Source of the DNA: JAKBCQ01 sp021807585
GTDB lineage: Bacteria > Planctomycetota > Planctomycetia > Isosphaerales > Isosphaeraceae
Assembly: GCA_027325115.1 (NCBI GenBank)
Contig: DAHWFG010000300.1
Coordinates: forward strand, 1 to 20,047
Length of the DNA: 20,047 nt
Direction of reading: 5' to 3'
Below are positions 1-8,747 of this stretch, piece by piece. The notes beneath the pieces were generated by a model. The model had not been told where the DNA came from. It saw only the letters and a program-made list of their open reading frames with translations, and did not search any database. The stretch's first letter is position 1; each line of letters opens with the position of its first letter. Both the position numbers and the translations under genes were made by a program.

Positions 1-1162
1 CCGCCGCGGCGATCGGGATCGGAACTCCCGTCGGATACAAATACAATAAGAACTGATAATGTTGCTGGATTTTGGGATCGCGAAGCAGGTCGTTGAGCAT
101 CGGGATCCACGCGAGCGGGCTCGACGCCAATCCATGAACCATCACCACGGGAATCTTGCCGGGCTCGTACGGACGCAAGAGCATCAGTCCCGAACGTTCG
201 GCCGCGGCCGCGGGGCGCAACAAACCCGACCATCGATATCGGTTCAAGTCGGTGCGCGACCACATGTAAGCGAGAGGAGTCGTCAAATCGGATTCAAGCC
301 GGATCGCGCTCGGCGGCTTCCCCACGGTGCGAAACCGGAGCGGATCGACGAGATCGAGCGTGCACACGCGAGCACCGTCGACGTCGACGGGCGAATCACG
401 CAACCGCGAGTCGGGTCGGAGAAACGCGGTGAGCGCGAAAGCCGTCACCGGCGGCAAAAAGCTCGCAGCGGTCGTCTGGTTCTTCTCGGCGTTCCGAACC
501 GCGATCAACGGAACCCCAAGCCCGTATTGATGCGCCGCGGTTTCAAGACCGCTCACTTCATAATCCGAAGCCATCAAAAGCTCGTCGACGTCCTCGGCCT
601 TCCACGGCGAATCCTGCAGGTTCACGCGAAGATTCATCTCCTTGCCGTGAATCTTCAGCTTGATCGTCCCCCCGGGCTCGATCTTGCCCTGCGATTGCGC
701 CGCGCGGATCAGCCGGTCGAGACCCGCGTTGTAAAGATCGAAAGCCACCCGATAGCGCGGATCGGAAGGATTCCGCGACGATTCCAATTCGGGTTCAAAC
801 AAATAATCAAATGAATACGCAACACAGTCGAGGAAGCAATCGATCGCGGCGTCGCGTTTTCTGCGGTCGAGGCGTTTTCCTTCGATCCACGATAATTCGG
901 CGAGCGCGAAGACGAGTTCGCCGTCGAGATCCTGACGCACGGTCCGTTCAAGGATTGTGATTGCCGACGAGGGATCGCGATGAAAACGTTTCTCGAGATC
1001 ATAGCGCTTGAGCGTTTCAATCGTGCGGGGGCTTGGTCGATCGAGCGCGGCGACGCTTTTTTGCCAGGCGAGATGCGTGTGATCGCCCCGGCTGGGTTGG
1101 ACGGAGATCTCCCCCCAACCCACCGACAGCGCGGCGAGCAAGATGATGGAACCTAACGCCAT
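1..1162 (-). CDS. Exported alpha/beta-hydrolase (lipase/esterase-like), 5' part only
   Basis: Reading leftwards from an ATG at 1162, the frame stays open for 387 codons to the window edge, so the C-terminal part is missing. The N-terminus (MALGSIILLAALSVGWG) looks like a Sec signal peptide. Residues about 30-330 form a helical/beta region that I cannot assign. Near residues 339-349 the sequence VVMVHGLASSPLAW carries the HG oxyanion-hole motif of alpha/beta-hydrolases, followed by a PMLNDLL helix and an FLLYLYPTG strand typical of PGAP1/lipase-like members. The catalytic GxSxG serine would lie beyond the left edge, so activity cannot be judged. A GGAG lies about 10 nt upstream of the ATG. The gene is downstream of secDF on the same strand but separated by 482 nt, so it is probably transcribed separately. 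The family call is fairly safe; the substrate is unknown. Confidence 0.8.
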   Translation of the reverse strand, partial: MALGSIILLAALSVGWGEISVQPSRGDHTHLAWQKSVAALDRPSPRTIETLKRYDLEKRFHRDPSSAITILERTVRQDLDGELVFALAELSWIEGKRLDRRKRDAAIDCFLDCVAYSFDYLFEPELESSRNPSDPRYRVAFDLYNAGLDRLIRAAQSQGKIEPGGTIKLKIHGKEMNLRVNLQDSPWKAEDVDELLMASDYEVSGLETAAHQYGLGVPLIAVRNAEKNQTTAASFLPPVTAFALTAFLRPDSRLRDSPVDVDGARVCTLDLVDPLRFRTVGKPPSAIRLESDLTTPLAYMWSRTDLNRYRWSGLLRPAAAAERSGLMLLRPYEPGKIPVVMVHGLASSPLAWIPMLNDLLRDPKIQQHYQFLLYLYPTGVPIPIAAA

Positions 1163-1581
1163 TTTCGGGTCACTCCCTCGACCCCGCCGTCGGGTGAAAC
1201 GTCGTCTCGCCGCGAACGAATCGGTCGCGTCCGAATCATACCCGGCGAGCCCGATTGGTCAAGACGAGCGTGCGGAAGACCCGCACGCGGGCGAGGCGCC
1301 GCGATTCGCGCACCGGAAATCGGATCCGCCCTCGCTATTCGGATTCTTACGTATGTAACCGCATATGGGCGCCGGGAATCGGTTTCTCACAGGGGAAGAT
1401 CGATTCGCGCCTCGTTCGAAAGGATCGGGAGATCGAATCTCCCGATAAACCATGTTTACGCAATATCTTGAATACATCAAGAATTGCACGAGTATTAATA
1501 AGAAATAAGCGTATCGCGGTCGCGCCGAGGCGAACGTCCGTCCGTCGCGGGGCGATCTTACATTCATGAGTTCATCAGTGG

Positions 1582-1600
1582 GTTGAAGCGACGCTTCAAC
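1582..1600. repeat. 19-nt odd palindrome downstream of secDF
   Basis: GTTGAAGCG-A-CGCTTCAAC is a perfect inverted repeat with 9-bp arms and a single central base. It overlaps by five bases the left arm of the hairpin at 1596-1627, so the two structures are mutually exclusive when formed in RNA. Confidence 0.7.
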
Positions 1601-1627
1601 CGCCGACGGCGGAACGCCGGCGGTTGA
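1596..1627 (-). terminator. Candidate 3'-end hairpin of secDF
   Basis: TCAACCGCCG (1596-1605) and CGGCGGTTGA (1618-1627) form a perfect 10-bp stem with a 12-nt loop, starting 18 nt past the secDF stop. It is GC-rich and correctly placed for termination or 3'-end protection of the secDF mRNA. There is no U-tract after it, so classical intrinsic termination is not proven. Confidence 0.5.
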
Positions 1628-1644
1628 TGCGGGATCGCGTGCGA

Positions 1645-4600
1645 TCAACGGCGAGCGGTCGCGGCCGCGACTTCTCGCGTCGGCTTGGGGGTTTCCTTTT
1701 TGCCGGCCCAGTCGATCAAGATCGGGCTGGCGATGTAAATCGTGCTGTACGTACCGCTGATGAAACCGACGACGAGGGTGAACGCGAACCCGTGCAAACC
1801 TTCGCCGCCGAAGATATAGAGCACGATGACGACGAGCCACGCGGTGAGTGTTGTGAGGATCGTTCGGGAGAGCGTTTGATTGATCGCGTCGTTGATCATC
1901 TTGGCGGTCAGATCGGGGCTTTTCCCTTTGATTTCGCGAATTCGATCGAAGATGACGATCGTATCGTTTACCGAGAAGCCGATCAGCGTGAGGAACGCCG
2001 CGATCATCGGCAAGTCGATTTTGAACTGTTCGATCATCAAAAAGCGATTGACCCCCGGTATCTGGGCGAGCCAGTACGAAACCGCGACGGCGCCGAGCGC
2101 GATCAACACGTCGTGGACGAGCGCGATGACCGCGGCGAGCCCGTAGGTGAGCGATTTGAATCGGAACCACAAATATGCAATGATGATTAACCAGCTAGAA
2201 ACGGTGGCGATGAGCGCGAGCGTGCGGGTCTCGCCCGCGACGATGCCGCTGAAGTTTTCGAGCCGATCGAAAAGCAAGCTCGCGTTTTCACGGATTGATA
2301 CCGATAGTTGATCGAGCGAGGCTTTCATTTCGGCGGGGTCGAGATCGGTTCGAACGACGAGCGGCCAGGGCTCTTTCTTCGGGGGCGCCTCGGGGGTCGT
2401 TCCCGGGGGCGCCGCGGGGTCGATCACCTCGAAACGCGTTTCGGGGTTGGCGATCTTCTTTTCTTTGAGAATATCTCGAAGTAATTGAATGAGCCGCGCC
2501 GGCGGCTGGGGCGAATTGAACGTCGTCTCGTAAACGACGCCTCCCGCGAACCGATCGACCGATTCCTCGCCCGCGGATTCGCCCGGTTTTCCCTGGGCGG
2601 ATTCGACCGCCTTGGGAATCGGCTTGCCCGCGCTCACCTTCATCTCAACCTGCGCCAACATCCCCGAGAATTCTTTGAGGATCGATTTTTGGACCTTCTC
2701 TTGCGAGAGCTCGGTTGTACGAATGTTAAAGCGAATACCCGACGCTTTATCGCCGCCGACGTTGAGCGTTTCGACGGTGACGTCGGGAAGCACTTTCATC
2801 GCTTTTTCGCGGACGAGTTCGGGTCGACGACCCGCGGGGAGGGAGCGGATCGCCTCGGCATCGGGGTTGAGGCGAATCGTCACGAGCGTTCCACCCGTGA
2901 AATCGATGTTAAACATCCCCTGGCCGCGGGCGAAAAACGCGAACAGGCCGCCGACGATCACGAGCAACGATCCCGCGATACAATAATACCGCGGACCGAT
3001 GAAATCGATATTCGTTTTATCCATAATCTTCATCATCGTCGTTTTTCGAAGCCAACCCCGTTGGAGCCAAAAATCGAAGATGACGCGTGAAACAAAGACC
3101 GCCGTGAACAAATTCCAAAGTAAGCCGATGATCAGCGTGAGCGCGAAGCCTTTCACCTCTTCGGTGCCGACCGCGTACAGGACGACGCCCGATAGCATCG
3201 TCGAAACGTTGGAATCGAGGATCGTCGTCCAGGCTCGCGTAAACCCGTTGCGGATCTGCTGAACCATGCTCGCGCCTCGATCTTTTTCCTCACGCATTCG
3301 CTCGAAAATCAGCACGTTGGCGTCGACCGCCATACCGATCGTCAACGCCAACCCCGCGAGACCCGGCAACGTGAACGAAGCCTGGAAGAACGCCATCGAT
3401 CCCACCAGCATCACCATGTTGAGCACGAGCGCGAACACCGCGACCGTTCCCACAAAGCGATAATACACAATCATAAAAATGGGAACAATCAACATCGATA
3501 TCATAATCGCGTTGATTCCCTTGCGGATCGTGTCCTCGCCGAGCGTGGGACCGACGTTCTCCTCCTGGACGGGATTGGGGTCGATCGTCGCGGGAAGGCT
3601 GCCTGCTTTGAGGATGTTGATCAGGTGATCAACCTCGTCGACTCGAACGCCTTCGATGATGCCCGATTCGCGGATTTCCGAGTTGATCGAAGGCGCCGAC
3701 ATCACGAGTCCGTCGAGAACGATCGCGAGCCGATATTTGAATTGCCCGTCTTCCTCGGGAAGGTGTTCACGCGTGAGGTTGCCGAATTTTCTCCCCCCCG
3801 AATGGCCGAATCGAAAACCGACCGCGGGGCGAAGCTGCTCGTCGTGTTCCTGGCGTTCGTCGATCAGATCCTTCCCCGTGACGTTGTATCGATCAACTTT
3901 CACAAGGATGAACTTATCAATTTCTCCCGCGGCGGCTTTCTCCTCGCGAACGATCGCGTCGTCGCCGCCGGCGATCGCGCTGGGGGTGAAATCGAAACGA
4001 TATGACGCGATCGAAGCGAGGCCGTGCGGCTCTTTGAGAATCAAAGTATCGCGCATGTTTTCTTTGATTTCACCGATCACGGTCCGGTCGCGCCCCGTCG
4101 AATCCTTGCCGACGATCTCAACCCGCGTTCCGGTGTAGCGATTCTTCGCCCAGTTTCGCCGCGCGTCGACGATCGCGGATTTGGTGAACCGCGGATTCGA
4201 GCCGTTGAATATCTCGCCCAGGCGAGCCCATTGATAACGCGCGGGAGGCTTTTTGAGGCCGCCCGGCGCGAGGGCGCGGTCGATCGCGGCCGAATCATGC
4301 TTGCGGTTGGCGAGAATGCGGAAGTTGAGCGAACCGACGTCGGTGATCAGACGCTTCACCTCCTCAACCTTCTCGGGAGACGCCTTCGGCAGGATGATTT
4401 CAACCCGATACTCGCCCGCCTTGCGGATCGGGATGTCGAAAACCCCCTCGGGATTGAGCCGTTTTTTCAGCGTCGTAACGAGCTCGTCCATCTTGAAGCC
4501 GGGAGGAAGCCCTTCCCTCTTCACCTCATAGACGAGAATCGTTCCTCCCGAGAGGTCGATGCCGGCCTTGAGCTTATCTTTCGGGGGAACCATCGCCATG

Positions 4601-4656
4601 ATTCCACATAGAACCACGACGCCGATCAACGCAAACTTCATCCCAAGATTCTTCAT
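1645..4656 (-). CDS. secDF: Protein translocase subunit SecDF (SecD-SecF fusion)
   Basis: A 1003-residue inner-membrane protein that uses the proton gradient to help preproteins finish crossing the SecYEG channel. The SecD half is about residues 1-535: TM1 (7-24), the DLSGGT motif (34-39), a large periplasmic P1 region, then five TMs (about 380-530) with the conserved GMAVDANVLIFERMREE (D445). The SecF half is about 548-985: TM (556-576), NIDFTGGT (583-590), and GFSVNDTIVIFDRIRE (D898). The key charged residues of both halves are present. The SecF periplasmic segment (about 590-810) is roughly twice the length I expect for SecF and includes a Pro/Lys-rich stretch (745-765). The ATG at 4656 is preceded by GGGG about 8 nt upstream. 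It lies 307 nt downstream of yajC, matching the classical tgt-yajC-secD-secF order. Confidence 0.96.
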   Translation of the reverse strand: MKNLGMKFALIGVVVLCGIMAMVPPKDKLKAGIDLSGGTILVYEVKREGLPPGFKMDELVTTLKKRLNPEGVFDIPIRKAGEYRVEIILPKASPEKVEEVKRLITDVGSLNFRILANRKHDSAAIDRALAPGGLKKPPARYQWARLGEIFNGSNPRFTKSAIVDARRNWAKNRYTGTRVEIVGKDSTGRDRTVIGEIKENMRDTLILKEPHGLASIASYRFDFTPSAIAGGDDAIVREEKAAAGEIDKFILVKVDRYNVTGKDLIDERQEHDEQLRPAVGFRFGHSGGRKFGNLTREHLPEEDGQFKYRLAIVLDGLVMSAPSINSEIRESGIIEGVRVDEVDHLINILKAGSLPATIDPNPVQEENVGPTLGEDTIRKGINAIMISMLIVPIFMIVYYRFVGTVAVFALVLNMVMLVGSMAFFQASFTLPGLAGLALTIGMAVDANVLIFERMREEKDRGASMVQQIRNGFTRAWTTILDSNVSTMLSGVVLYAVGTEEVKGFALTLIIGLLWNLFTAVFVSRVIFDFWLQRGWLRKTTMMKIMDKTNIDFIGPRYYCIAGSLLVIVGGLFAFFARGQGMFNIDFTGGTLVTIRLNPDAEAIRSLPAGRRPELVREKAMKVLPDVTVETLNVGGDKASGIRFNIRTTELSQEKVQKSILKEFSGMLAQVEMKVSAGKPIPKAVESAQGKPGESAGEESVDRFAGGVVYETTFNSPQPPARLIQLLRDILKEKKIANPETRFEVIDPAAPPGTTPEAPPKKEPWPLVVRTDLDPAEMKASLDQLSVSIRENASLLFDRLENFSGIVAGETRTLALIATVSSWLIIIAYLWFRFKSLTYGLAAVIALVHDVLIALGAVAVSYWLAQIPGVNRFLMIEQFKIDLPMIAAFLTLIGFSVNDTIVIFDRIREIKGKSPDLTAKMINDAINQTLSRTILTTLTAWLVVIVLYIFGGEGLHGFAFTLVVGFISGTYSTIYIASPILIDWAGKKETPKPTREVAAATARR

Positions 4657-4963
4657 CTGTCTTACCCCGGGCTCCCGCGAGATCGCGGCGAGGACGTCCA
4701 GGTCCCGGTCGCGAAGCCGCTTGAATGTTCTCGTCGCTTAAAGATGTTAGAAGAATGATTTCGCGAGCCGACATGGATTCGTCGTCGCGCCGCGCGTCCG
4801 ACGATCGAAATCGTCGTGATTTCATCTCGTCAAAGGATTCGGTCGAATCGTCTCGCCCCGCGGCGAACGGCTCGTATCGTCACGATCCAGACGCGTTGCG
4901 GTCGGCCGCCGCGAGCCGCCGCATATCGATCGAGTCGAGCCGATTCGGTCCAATCGCTCCGTC
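4657..4963. other. yajC-secDF spacer with a small hairpin
   Basis: A 307-nt spacer, long for genes that are usually tightly linked. No gene is supported here; a minus-strand frame overlapping the secDF start has no ribosome-binding site and is Arg/Ser-rich. CGACGAT-CGAA-ATCGTCG (4799-4816) is a perfect 7-bp stem with a 4-nt loop. It could be a processing or attenuation point between yajC and secDF. A separate secDF promoter in this spacer is possible but was not identified. Confidence 0.45.
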
Positions 4964-5368
4964 TCACGCCGTCTCCGCGGCTTTTTCCTTCTCCTTGTTG
5001 TCTTTATCTTTGTCCGCCGTCGGCTGAATGATCCGCGCCACGCTCTCCTTGCTGATCGTCAATCGCACGTTCTTATCGTCGTCGACCCGCAGAACGATTC
5101 GTTTCGTTTCTTCATTCACCGAAACCACCGTACCGAAAACTCCCGCTCCGGTCATCACGTAATCATTCTTTTTGATTTTGTTCAGTTCCTCGCGGCGTCG
5201 TTTCTCCTCGCTCCGTTGCGGCCTGAGGAGCAGGATGTAGCCGAGTGCGGCGACGGCGAACAGCGGCAGAAGACTAACGATCGGGTTCTCGGCGGGTTGA
5301 GCTCCGGCCGCGGGCGCGGCGGCCTTTGCCGCGAACAAAACGAGCGTTTCAATGAAGGCGAACGGCAT
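4964..5368 (-). CDS. yajC: Preprotein translocase subunit YajC
   Basis: A 134-residue single-pass membrane protein that associates with SecDF in the Sec holotranslocon. After an Ala-rich N-terminal segment comes one TM (about 30-50, SLLPLFAVAALGYILLLRP). It is followed by the family signature RPQRSEEKRRREELNKIKKN, then the DYVMTGAGVFGTVVSVNEE beta-barrel-like region, and a highly charged Lys/Glu C-terminal tail. I start it at the ATG at 5368. The frame is also open from a TTG at 5386, which would add six residues (MHSEPS), but that codon is weaker and the extension is not hydrophobic. The gene is 74 nt downstream of tgt, and 307 nt upstream of secDF on the same strand. Confidence 0.93.
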   Translation of the reverse strand: MPFAFIETLVLFAAKAAAPAAGAQPAENPIVSLLPLFAVAALGYILLLRPQRSEEKRRREELNKIKKNDYVMTGAGVFGTVVSVNEETKRIVLRVDDDKNVRLTISKESVARIIQPTADKDKDNKEKEKAAETA

Positions 5369-5442
5369 GGATGGTTCCGAGTGCAATGAACGACGAAAAC
5401 GATCCGCCGCGGCGGGCGCGCCGACGCGAGCGTGACAAACCG

Positions 5443-6570
5443 CTAATCTAACCTTCGAGGACGTAAAGCTTCAAGCGTTTCGGCTTGAAACCGCGCGAAT
5501 CGTCGCGTGAGAATAGCCTCGCGCATTCCCCGCAAAAGCCGCTGGATGTAAGTTAAATTGTGCAGCGAAGCCAGAATCGGACCCAGCATTTCTCCCGCCA
5601 GAAAAAAATGACGGATCGCGCCGCGACTGAACCGAACGCAAGCGAGGCACGGGCATCCCTCTTCGATCGGACCGCGATCGACCTTATAACACGCGTTCCG
5701 CAACTTGACGACGCCGCGGGCCGTGAGGCAATGCGCGTTGCGACCGTTGCGCGTGGGTAAAACGCAATCGAACAGATCGATTCCCTGGGCGACCGAATCG
5801 ATCAGGTCTTCGGGGCGGCCGACTCCCATCAAATAGCGAACGCGATCGGCTGGAAGCGACGAGACGCCCAATCGCACCGCGGCGCGAACCTCGTCGCGAT
5901 TCTCGCCGACGCTCACTCCCCCCACGGCGTAACCCTCAAAATCGAGCGCGACGAGCGATTGCGCACAACGATCGCGCAGCTCGGCATTGGAACCCCCCTG
6001 AGAGATCCCGAAAACCCCTTGAACGTCGCTTCCGCCGGCTTCTCGGCAACGTTTCGCCCAGTCGATCGTCCGATCGACGGCGCTTGCGATCGCGGCGTCG
6101 GACGCGGGCAGCGTGGGACAATGATCAAGACACATCGCGATATCCGAACCCAGTTTGCGCTGGATCGACATCGCGCGTTCGGGGGTAAGTTCCAAAAGCG
6201 AACCGTCGAGATGCGATCGAAACACCGCGGCGCGATCGTCGATTTTGACGCGATCGGCGAGGCTGACGACCTGAAAGCCTCCCGAATCGGTCAAGATCGG
6301 ACCGTTCCACGACATCACCGCGTGAAGCCCGCCGAGCTCGGCAATCACGTCTTCGCCCGGCCGAAGCGCCAGATGATACGTGTTCGCGAGCACCATTTGG
6401 GCGCCCGTCGCGGCGACGAGATCGGGAACGAGCCCCTTGACGGTCGCCTGCGTGCCGACCGGCATAAACGCGGGCGTTTCGACATCCCCGCTCGGCGTGT
6501 GCAAAACCCCCGCTCGAGCCGCTGAATCCGCGTCGCCGCCGATCAACTCCCACCAAACCGGCCGACTCAA
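5443..6570 (-). CDS. tgt: Queuine/preQ1 tRNA-guanine transglycosylase
   Basis: Exchanges guanine 34 of GU(N)-anticodon tRNAs (Asp, Asn, His, Tyr) for preQ1, an early step in queuosine formation. At 375 residues it has normal length. LTDSGGFQ gives the general acid/base Asp95, and LFDCVLPTRNGRN gives the nucleophile Asp268. CPCLAC (C306, C308, C311) plus H337 are the zinc ligands, with the standard 26-residue spacing to the histidine. GGVSVGE keeps a valine (V221) where preQ1-using bacterial enzymes have one; queuine-using enzymes tend to have glycine. The start is a TTG at 6570, only 4 nt after the stop of the alpha-CTD/TPR gene, which suggests translational coupling. No ATG lies near this position and the N-terminus aligns well with family lengths. 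Confidence 0.96.
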   Translation of the reverse strand: MSRPVWWELIGGDADSAARAGVLHTPSGDVETPAFMPVGTQATVKGLVPDLVAATGAQMVLANTYHLALRPGEDVIAELGGLHAVMSWNGPILTDSGGFQVVSLADRVKIDDRAAVFRSHLDGSLLELTPERAMSIQRKLGSDIAMCLDHCPTLPASDAAIASAVDRTIDWAKRCREAGGSDVQGVFGISQGGSNAELRDRCAQSLVALDFEGYAVGGVSVGENRDEVRAAVRLGVSSLPADRVRYLMGVGRPEDLIDSVAQGIDLFDCVLPTRNGRNAHCLTARGVVKLRNACYKVDRGPIEEGCPCLACVRFSRGAIRHFFLAGEMLGPILASLHNLTYIQRLLRGMREAILTRRFARFQAETLEALRPRRLD

Positions 6571-6574
6571 GGCG

Positions 6575-7906
6575 TCACTCGTTTCTCAGCTTCAGATTGA
6601 AGACCGTCAGCTTCTCGCGCACCTCGTTGAGCGACGTGACGCCGAAGTTCTTACATTCAAGCAGTTGATCACCCGTATACGAAAGCAAATCTCCAAATGT
6701 TTGGATGCCCAGTTTCGTCATGCATTTACGCGCTCGGACCGAAAGGTTGAGGTCGCCGATCGGCTTGGCGAGCATCGCCTTCTCTTCCTGCGACAGTTCG
6801 TCGACGGGCTCGACGCGCATCTCGGCGGCTCGTTCGCCGGCCTCGAGCGCCATTCCCAGCCGCACCCCTTTCGAAGACATCATGTCTTTGATCTCGGAAA
6901 GCGACGTTTCGCCGAAGTTTTTGCTCGAAAGCAGCGCGAGCTCGGTCGTCCGTGTCAAATCGCCAAGCGTGCGAATGTTCATTTTTCGCAAGCAATTGCG
7001 GCTCCGGACCGAAAGCTCAAAATCGGTGACGGGGATCTCAAGCAATTGACGCAAACGATCAAAACCGCGTTCGGCCTCTTCGTCGTAGAACATATCGCGG
7101 CTGGCGCGGCAATCTTTAAAGAAAAGACGGGCGCGAGGATGATTGGGATCGTAAGCCAGAACGCGACGGTAATACGTCTCGGCCTCGCGGAACCGCATCT
7201 CGTCTTCGCACAGCACCCCCAGGTTGATCAGCGCCGCGAGCGGCACCGGGGGACGCTGAATGCACCGCTTGTAGTATTCGATCGCGGTCTCGTCGTTGCC
7301 GAAAAGATCATTCACATAAGCAAGTTCAAAAAGCGAGCCGGTGTGATCGCGGTCGATCGAAAGCGCCTTCTCGAATTCGCCCGCCGCGGCCGCGACTTCC
7401 CCCTCGGCGAGGAGCAGGCCGCCGCGTTGATGATGATATTCCGCCGACATCCCCTCGAGCGATTTAAGCTCTTTGAGGATCTTCCTCGCCTCTTGCTCGT
7501 CGCCCGTTCGCCGAATCGCCCCGGCGCGGTGCGCGGCGCTCTCTTTCGGCTCGTATCCCGCCTTGGCCGCGGCCTCGAACGCGTCCGCCGCCGATCGCCA
7601 ACGCTGCAAATTCTCGTAGCCGATCCCGCGGAAAAAATGCGCCAGGCCGTTGTTCACCACGAGCGAGAGATGATCGAGCCCCGCCGAAAATCGCCCCAGC
7701 AAGATCTCGCCAATCCCAAGGCGCAACAGCGCGTTCGGAGACGGATTCCCCTTCTCGCGGTCGGCCAACGCGGACACCGCGTCGCGCAACGTTCGATAGC
7801 GCGACGGATCTCGTCCCAATACTTCGCGCATGTCCGCGATCGTCGCGGCGTCGAACGGTTCTCGATCCAACAGCGCGCGGACGTCGGTCGTCATCATCTC
7901 GGCCAT
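6575..7906 (-). CDS. TPR protein with two RNA-polymerase alpha-CTD-like domains
   Basis: A 443-residue soluble protein. Residues about 55-270 look like TPR repeats (for example 191-255, with SLFELAYVNDLFGNDETAIE and NLGVLCEDEMRFREAETYYR). Two C-terminal modules follow, at about 291-352 and 382-440. Both match the helix-hairpin-helix alpha-CTD of RpoA: LSVRSRNCLRKMNIRTLGDL with KNFGETSLSEIKDM, and LSVRARKCMTKLGIQTFGDL with KNFGVTSLNEVREK. The arginine corresponding to E. coli R265 is kept in both; the lysine at K298 is Thr in both; the N268 position is Asn in the first and Lys in the second. The start at 7906 was chosen because AGGAGAGGAG lies just upstream; a TTG 31 codons earlier has no such site. 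No RpoA N-terminal domain is present, so this is not RpoA itself. The role is unknown; coupling to tgt suggests constitutive expression with translation/export genes. Confidence 0.85.
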   Translation of the reverse strand: MAEMMTTDVRALLDREPFDAATIADMREVLGRDPSRYRTLRDAVSALADREKGNPSPNALLRLGIGEILLGRFSAGLDHLSLVVNNGLAHFFRGIGYENLQRWRSAADAFEAAAKAGYEPKESAAHRAGAIRRTGDEQEARKILKELKSLEGMSAEYHHQRGGLLLAEGEVAAAAGEFEKALSIDRDHTGSLFELAYVNDLFGNDETAIEYYKRCIQRPPVPLAALINLGVLCEDEMRFREAETYYRRVLAYDPNHPRARLFFKDCRASRDMFYDEEAERGFDRLRQLLEIPVTDFELSVRSRNCLRKMNIRTLGDLTRTTELALLSSKNFGETSLSEIKDMMSSKGVRLGMALEAGERAAEMRVEPVDELSQEEKAMLAKPIGDLNLSVRARKCMTKLGIQTFGDLLSYTGDQLLECKNFGVTSLNEVREKLTVFNLKLRNE

Positions 7907-7910
7907 CTGA

Positions 7911-7920
7911 CTCCTCTCCT
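7911..7920 (-). promoter_or_regulatory. Strong Shine-Dalgarno deciding the alpha-CTD/TPR start
   Basis: Read on the minus strand this is AGGAGAGGAG, ending 4 nt before the ATG at 7906. It is one of the strongest ribosome-binding sites in the window and rules out the upstream TTG start at 7999. Confidence 0.75.
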
Positions 7921-8471
7921 GGCGAATCGCGAAAGCTCGCCCACGAGCGGTCGCATTCGCGTACCTTGCAATCGCACCACTCGCCGACCGCTCGGGCAAA
8001 AGTTCCTATCTTATGGAATTTTTTCGCCGACGCAAGACGGTTCACCCCGACTCCGATCGAACGATCGTCCAATCGTCTCGCCCGCCACGATCAATTCCCT
8101 CGTCGACATCCGTCATGTACAAACCCGGTTCCCGTTTCGCCACGCTCCCCGTGCGATCGTCGCTTTCAGACGACATCATGAGGGATTTCATTCGAATCCT
8201 TCGTCCGATCGCGGCGCTCGCGACGTAATAACAGCGACGCCCGCGAACGACCGATTCGCTCGGCGTGTCGATCGGGCGAGAGATCGAACCGAAGCAAACG
8301 ATTCTCGAACGTTTATCCGCTCGATGCGATCGATCCTCGCGCCAAGAGGGATCGATCGTGAAAAAACTGGCCGTTTATTTCATTCGGCGTGCGAACCGAT
8401 CGAGCCCCGCAACCCGCGAAGTGAACCGGCTTCGATCAATAGACCGTAAGATCAGTATATAAATAAATTTA

Positions 8472-8747
8472 ATGAACGTGGAGGGGGAGATGCGACCGAA
8501 TCGAAAAGCGACCCGAGTCAATTTTGGGTGGATTCGCGGCGATTCGTTCCCCTTGATGGATTCGAGTTCGGCGTCGCGAGGCGGATTCCTTGGCGATTCG
8601 AGACTCGGGTCAACCGATCGCTTTGATCTGCGCGACCCCCGCGCCGAACCGCCGCGAGCCGCCGAATCCTCGGCGGACGACCGGCTCGAACCGGCTTGGC
8701 TCCGAACCCTTGATCACGTTCTCGTCGATTGGGATCCGATCGATTAA
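8472..8747 (+). CDS. Doubtful small ORF, hypothetical
   Basis: I do not recognise this 91-codon frame. In its favour: it begins right after an AT-rich promoter-like island, it has a purine-rich GGAGGGGGAG near the beginning, its codon third positions are GC-biased like its neighbours, and the C-terminus (WLRTLDHVLVDWDPID) looks protein-like. Against it: the purine run lies inside the frame rather than before the first ATG, the product is rich in Arg/Asp/Ser with no hydrophobic core or known motif, and other frames nearby are similarly open because of the GC content. It could be a remnant or chance. Confidence 0.22.
   Translation: MNVEGEMRPNRKATRVNFGWIRGDSFPLMDSSSASRGGFLGDSRLGSTDRFDLRDPRAEPPRAAESSADDRLEPAWLRTLDHVLVDWDPID

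Larger units (their letters stand above)
1163..1644. other. Intergenic region between secDF 3' end and hydrolase 5' end
   Basis: This 482-nt gap holds no convincing gene. Next to secDF there are two overlapping inverted repeats (1582-1627, listed separately). An AT-richer stretch at about 1450-1510 is the likeliest place for the hydrolase promoter on the minus strand, but I could not pick convincing -35/-10 boxes. A short inverted repeat (CTTGA, 5-nt spacer, TCAAG) lies in the same stretch. Confidence 0.5.

Noticed and set aside
59..814. A 251-codon plus-strand frame at the left end
   Set aside because: It is the antisense shadow of the alpha/beta-hydrolase, whose minus-strand frame has a signal peptide and an HG oxyanion-hole motif.
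1259..2170. A 303-codon minus-strand frame crossing the secDF stop
   Set aside because: Extremely Arg-rich, overlaps secDF in another frame, no ribosome-binding site; a product of GC-rich codon structure.
6575..7906. RNA polymerase alpha subunit gene (rpoA)
   Set aside because: Only CTD-like modules are present; the N-terminal dimerisation domain is absent and replaced by TPR repeats.
6380..8449. A 689-codon open frame on the plus strand
   Set aside because: It is antisense to tgt and the alpha-CTD/TPR gene, both of which have clear families and, for the latter, a strong ribosome-binding site. Its product is Arg/His-rich with no family features.
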